Source: Acetomicrobium thermoterrenum DSM 13490
Lineage (GTDB): Bacteria; Synergistota; Synergistia; Synergistales; Acetomicrobiaceae
NCBI RefSeq assembly: GCF_900107215.1
Contig: NZ_FNPD01000001.1
Location: 236,757 to 300,756 of the forward strand
Direction of reading: 5' to 3'
Length of the DNA: 64,000 nucleotides
The notes beneath the pieces are model-generated. The model made no database searches. It was not told where the DNA came from and worked only from the letters and a program-made list of their open reading frames with translations. The stretch's first letter is position 1; each line of letters opens with the position of its first letter. Both the position numbers and the translations under genes were made by a program. Shown here piece by piece: positions 61,777 through 64,000 of this stretch.

Positions 61777-63651
61777 GTGTCTGTAAATGAATATCCAAAG
61801 AAAGCCTCGGAAATTATCAAGGAACGAGGAATAGACGGCAAAGTGATTGCCGTAAAGATAGATGGAAAGTTATGCGATCTTGACACGACAGTGGAAGAAA
61901 ATGCCAATATAGAGCCGGTAGAAATTGACAGCCCCGAAGGCATTGAGATACTCAGACATTCCACCTCGCATTTAATGGCGCAGGCTGTATATAGACTTTA
62001 TCACGGAACTAAATATGGTGTTGGTCCGGCCATTGAGAACGGTTTTTATTACGATATGGACGTTCCTACTACCATAACCGAAGACGATCTCCCAAAAATA
62101 GAGGAAGAGATGAAGAAAATTGCGGCTGAGGCAATTCCCTTTGAAAGGTTGATAGTAAGCAAAGACGAAGCTATAGGCATATTCAAAGAGCGTGGCGATA
62201 CTTATAAACTGGAACTTATAGATGGAATAGAAGATGATACTCTATCCCTTTACAAGGTAGGCGAGTTTATAGATTTGTGTAGAGGTCCCCATGTGCCGAA
62301 CACATCATATCTCAAGCATTTTAAGCTCCTGTCTGTTGCCGGTGCTTATTGGAGAGGGGACGAGAGGAATCCCATGCTTACGCGCATATACGGCACCGCT
62401 TTCCCTACGGAAGAGGATCTTTTGGCTTATCTTGCCAAGGTTGAGGAGGCAAAACGCCGAGATCACAGGAGGCTTGGGAAAGAACTGGATATATTTAGCA
62501 TGCAAAACGAAGCCCCTGGGTTTCCCTTCTTTCATCCCAAGGGAGTTGTAGTTTTAAATGTCTTGGTAGATTTTTGGAGAAAGGTTCACGTCCAAAGGGG
62601 CTATCAGGAGATAAAAACTCCTTTAATATTGGATCAGGATTTGTGGATCAGATCGGGGCATTGGGATCACTATAGGGAAAATATGTATTTTACGGAAATA
62701 GATGGCAAGCCCTTTGCCATAAAACCCATGAACTGTCCCGGTGGAATTTTGGTATATAAATCTCAGCTCAGAAGTTATCGCGATTTTCCGTTGAAGTTGG
62801 CCGAGCTTGGGTTGGTTCATAGACACGAAAGGTCCGGTGTTCTGCATGGTCTCATGCGCGTTAGATGCTTCACCCAAGATGATGCGCATATTTTTACCAC
62901 CGAGGATCACATCAAAGAAGAGATAATCGACATAATGAATATAGTCAAATATATTTACGGTGTCTTCGGATTTCCTTATCACGTGGAGTTATCGACCAGG
63001 CCTGAAAATGCAATGGGAGAAAAGGCCCTTTGGGACAGGGCTGAACAAGCTCTCCAGGAGGCGCTCGACGATCAAGGGGTGGAATACAAGCTGAATCCGG
63101 GCGATGGCGCTTTTTACGGACCCAAGATTGATTTTCACCTAGAAGACTGCATTGGCAGAACATGGCAATGCGGCACGATCCAATTGGATTTCCAGATGCC
63201 GGAGAAATTCGATATCACCTATATAGGTCCGGATGGAGAACCTCACAGGCCGGTTATGATACACAGGACGGTGCTTGGAAGCCTGGAGAGGTTTCTCGGT
63301 ATATTGATAGAGCAGTACGCAGGAGCTTTTCCGTACTGGCTCGCCCCCGTTCAGGTCAAGATATTGCCTGTATCGGATGAACATTTGACATATGCCAAAA
63401 ACGTGGCCTCTCTTTTGCAAAAACAGGACGTTAGAGTCGAGGTGGATCGCAAGGAGGGGACACTGGGCAAAAAAATACGGGATGCCCAGATGCAAAAAAC
63501 TCCTTATATGATAATCATCGGCAATCGTGAAGTCGAAAATGAGGTGGTTTCAGTTAGGGATCGGAGCAAGGGAGATCTGGGTAGTATGAGCTTGGAAGCT
63601 CTGAAAGAACTTTTGAGCAACGAATATTACCCTTTGAAAGACGATTTTTAA
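61777..63651 (+). CDS. thrS: Threonine-tRNA ligase
   Basis: 624 residues. N-terminal TGS-type part (about 1-50), editing domain with HSTSHLMAQAV (about 61), class II catalytic core with MNCPGG, HERSGVLHGLMRVRCFTQDD and MIHRTVLGSLERFLGILIEQ, then an anticodon-binding domain (about 530-615). GTG 61777 follows GGGAGGGG by 6 bases. Its stop codon (63649-63651) lies 9 bases before the apparent end of an insertion sequence. Confidence 0.97.
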   Translation: MSVNEYPKKASEIIKERGIDGKVIAVKIDGKLCDLDTTVEENANIEPVEIDSPEGIEILRHSTSHLMAQAVYRLYHGTKYGVGPAIENGFYYDMDVPTTITEDDLPKIEEEMKKIAAEAIPFERLIVSKDEAIGIFKERGDTYKLELIDGIEDDTLSLYKVGEFIDLCRGPHVPNTSYLKHFKLLSVAGAYWRGDERNPMLTRIYGTAFPTEEDLLAYLAKVEEAKRRDHRRLGKELDIFSMQNEAPGFPFFHPKGVVVLNVLVDFWRKVHVQRGYQEIKTPLILDQDLWIRSGHWDHYRENMYFTEIDGKPFAIKPMNCPGGILVYKSQLRSYRDFPLKLAELGLVHRHERSGVLHGLMRVRCFTQDDAHIFTTEDHIKEEIIDIMNIVKYIYGVFGFPYHVELSTRPENAMGEKALWDRAEQALQEALDDQGVEYKLNPGDGAFYGPKIDFHLEDCIGRTWQCGTIQLDFQMPEKFDITYIGPDGEPHRPVMIHRTVLGSLERFLGILIEQYAGAFPYWLAPVQVKILPVSDEHLTYAKNVASLLQKQDVRVEVDRKEGTLGKKIRDAQMQKTPYMIIIGNREVENEVVSVRDRSKGDLGSMSLEALKELLSNEYYPLKDDF

Positions 63652-63660
63652 ATAGACTGC

Positions 63661-64000
63661 GGCTCTATTTCAAATAGTGTGGAAACACTCCGGTGGTAAG
63701 AATCCCAACATTATCTTTTTTGTGTAGACCTCTACGTTTCTAAGACCAAAGGAGATTCGTTTTAGCATCTTCACCTTCGTATTACATCCTTCGGTATAGG
63801 CATTGGTAGTTTTGTTGTCGAAGTAGTTTAATATAGGCTGTCGCCACCGTTTTAGGGTATTGCCCCACCTGTACAACTCGGCATCGTCAGAAGCCTTCAG
63901 GTTCATGATGATCAGGTCTAAAAGCTTGGCTGCCTCGTTCTTCTCCTTCGCTCTATATACGTCCCTTAAGCGTTCCTTGGCCCAGTAGAAGCCTTTGAGG
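63661..64000 (-). mobile_element. End of an ISL3-family insertion sequence (continues past window)
   Basis: GGCTCTATTTCAAATAG at 63661 resembles the terminal repeats of ISL3 elements (starting GG), and the transposase gene ends 9 bases inside it. The other end lies beyond the window. ISL3 elements duplicate 8 bp; the candidate copy is TAGACTGC (63653-63660). Confidence 0.65.
63670..64000 (-). CDS. ISL3-family transposase, C-terminal part
   Basis: The frame is open from the right window edge to TGA 63670-63672, about 109 residues visible. The segment FYWAKERLRDVY, RWRQPILNYFDNKTTNAYTEG (catalytic region with conserved NAYTEG) and NTKVKMLKRISFGLRN match the C-terminal DDE part of ISL3 transposases. 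An ATG at 63906 is internal. Whether the whole gene is intact cannot be seen. Confidence 0.88.
   Translation of the reverse strand, partial: LKGFYWAKERLRDVYRAKEKNEAAKLLDLIIMNLKASDDAELYRWGNTLKRWRQPILNYFDNKTTNAYTEGCNTKVKMLKRISFGLRNVEVYTKKIMLGFLPPECFHTI

Noticed and set aside
63650..63670. AAATAGA/TCTATTT hairpin after thrS as terminator
   Set aside because: Its right arm is part of the insertion-sequence end, there is no T-run, and the stem is AT-rich; probably chance.
1..64000. CRISPR array, prophage or defence island
   Set aside because: No regularly spaced repeats and no phage structural, integrase or restriction genes were found; only the IS end at the right edge is mobile DNA.

Overview
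The window looks like a chromosomal segment of an anaerobic, amino-acid-fermenting bacterium. By inference only, Synergistota (Acetomicrobium/Anaerobaculum-like) fits best: gene order resembles Firmicutes and Thermotogae in places (yebC-ruvC-ruvA-ruvB-DUF2905-spoIID-queA; recO-glyQ-glyS-ppsR), several enzymes are of archaeal or anaerobe type (pyruvoyl arginine decarboxylase, KorDABC, aldehyde:ferredoxin oxidoreductase, an archaeal-style radical SAM/HhH protein), and GTG and TTG starts behind strong Shine-Dalgarno sites are common. No 16S rRNA is present, so the taxon is not proven.

Layout. 1-4.4 kb: c-di-AMP and envelope-precursor genes (dacA partial, cdaR, glmM, galU), then a convergent fur-family regulator with a small membrane protein. 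4.9-7.5 kb: tRNA-Gln, glmU, prs. 7.6-25 kb: a long co-directional housekeeping run (rplY, pth, mfd, mazG, a carboxyltransferase without biotin domain, a NifU-like protein, phoH, a PgpH-like HD phosphodiesterase, ybeY, a CorC/CNNM protein, recO, glyQS, ppsR, dgt), met head-on by a class A penicillin-binding protein. 27.4-32.6 kb: an arginine node, with a strong promoter ahead of pdaD-speE-speB-speD (polyamines), then arginine deiminase and ornithine carbamoyltransferase, closed by an excellent bidirectional terminator. 32.6-36.1 kb: nikR, an unrecognised gene, a radical SAM/HhH protein, nadE.

36.2-41.9 kb: yebC, ruvCAB, a DUF2905 protein, a SpoIID/LytB protein and queA (which appears to lack a normal start codon). 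41.9-44.2 kb: the Memo / AMMECR1 / radical SAM triad. 44.3-48.7 kb: histidine degradation (hutH, ftcD, hutI, cyclodeaminase), without hutU. 49-51 kb: an aldehyde:ferredoxin oxidoreductase between two long inverted repeats. 51.1-54.6 kb: tRNA-Val, acpS, nnr, a small membrane protein, tsaE, tsaB. 54.6-57.5 kb: the korDABC 2-oxoacid:ferredoxin oxidoreductase operon behind a CRP/FNR-like palindrome. 57.5-64 kb: an RlmD-type methyltransferase, a tRNA-rich zone (Gly, Ile, Ala, Pro) with decayed gene remnants, rsmA, thrS, and the end of an ISL3-family insertion sequence starting 9 bp after the thrS stop.

Together the accessory genes describe amino-acid catabolism tied to ferredoxin: arginine to ornithine or to agmatine/polyamines, histidine to glutamate with recovery of the one-carbon unit on folate, then 2-oxoacid and aldehyde oxidation to ferredoxin. 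I found no CRISPR array, prophage or obvious defence island. The best candidates for undescribed biology are the CX6CX2C radical SAM/HhH protein with its unrecognised neighbour, the Memo/AMMECR1/radical SAM triad, the CRP-like site at korDABC, and queA start-codon use.
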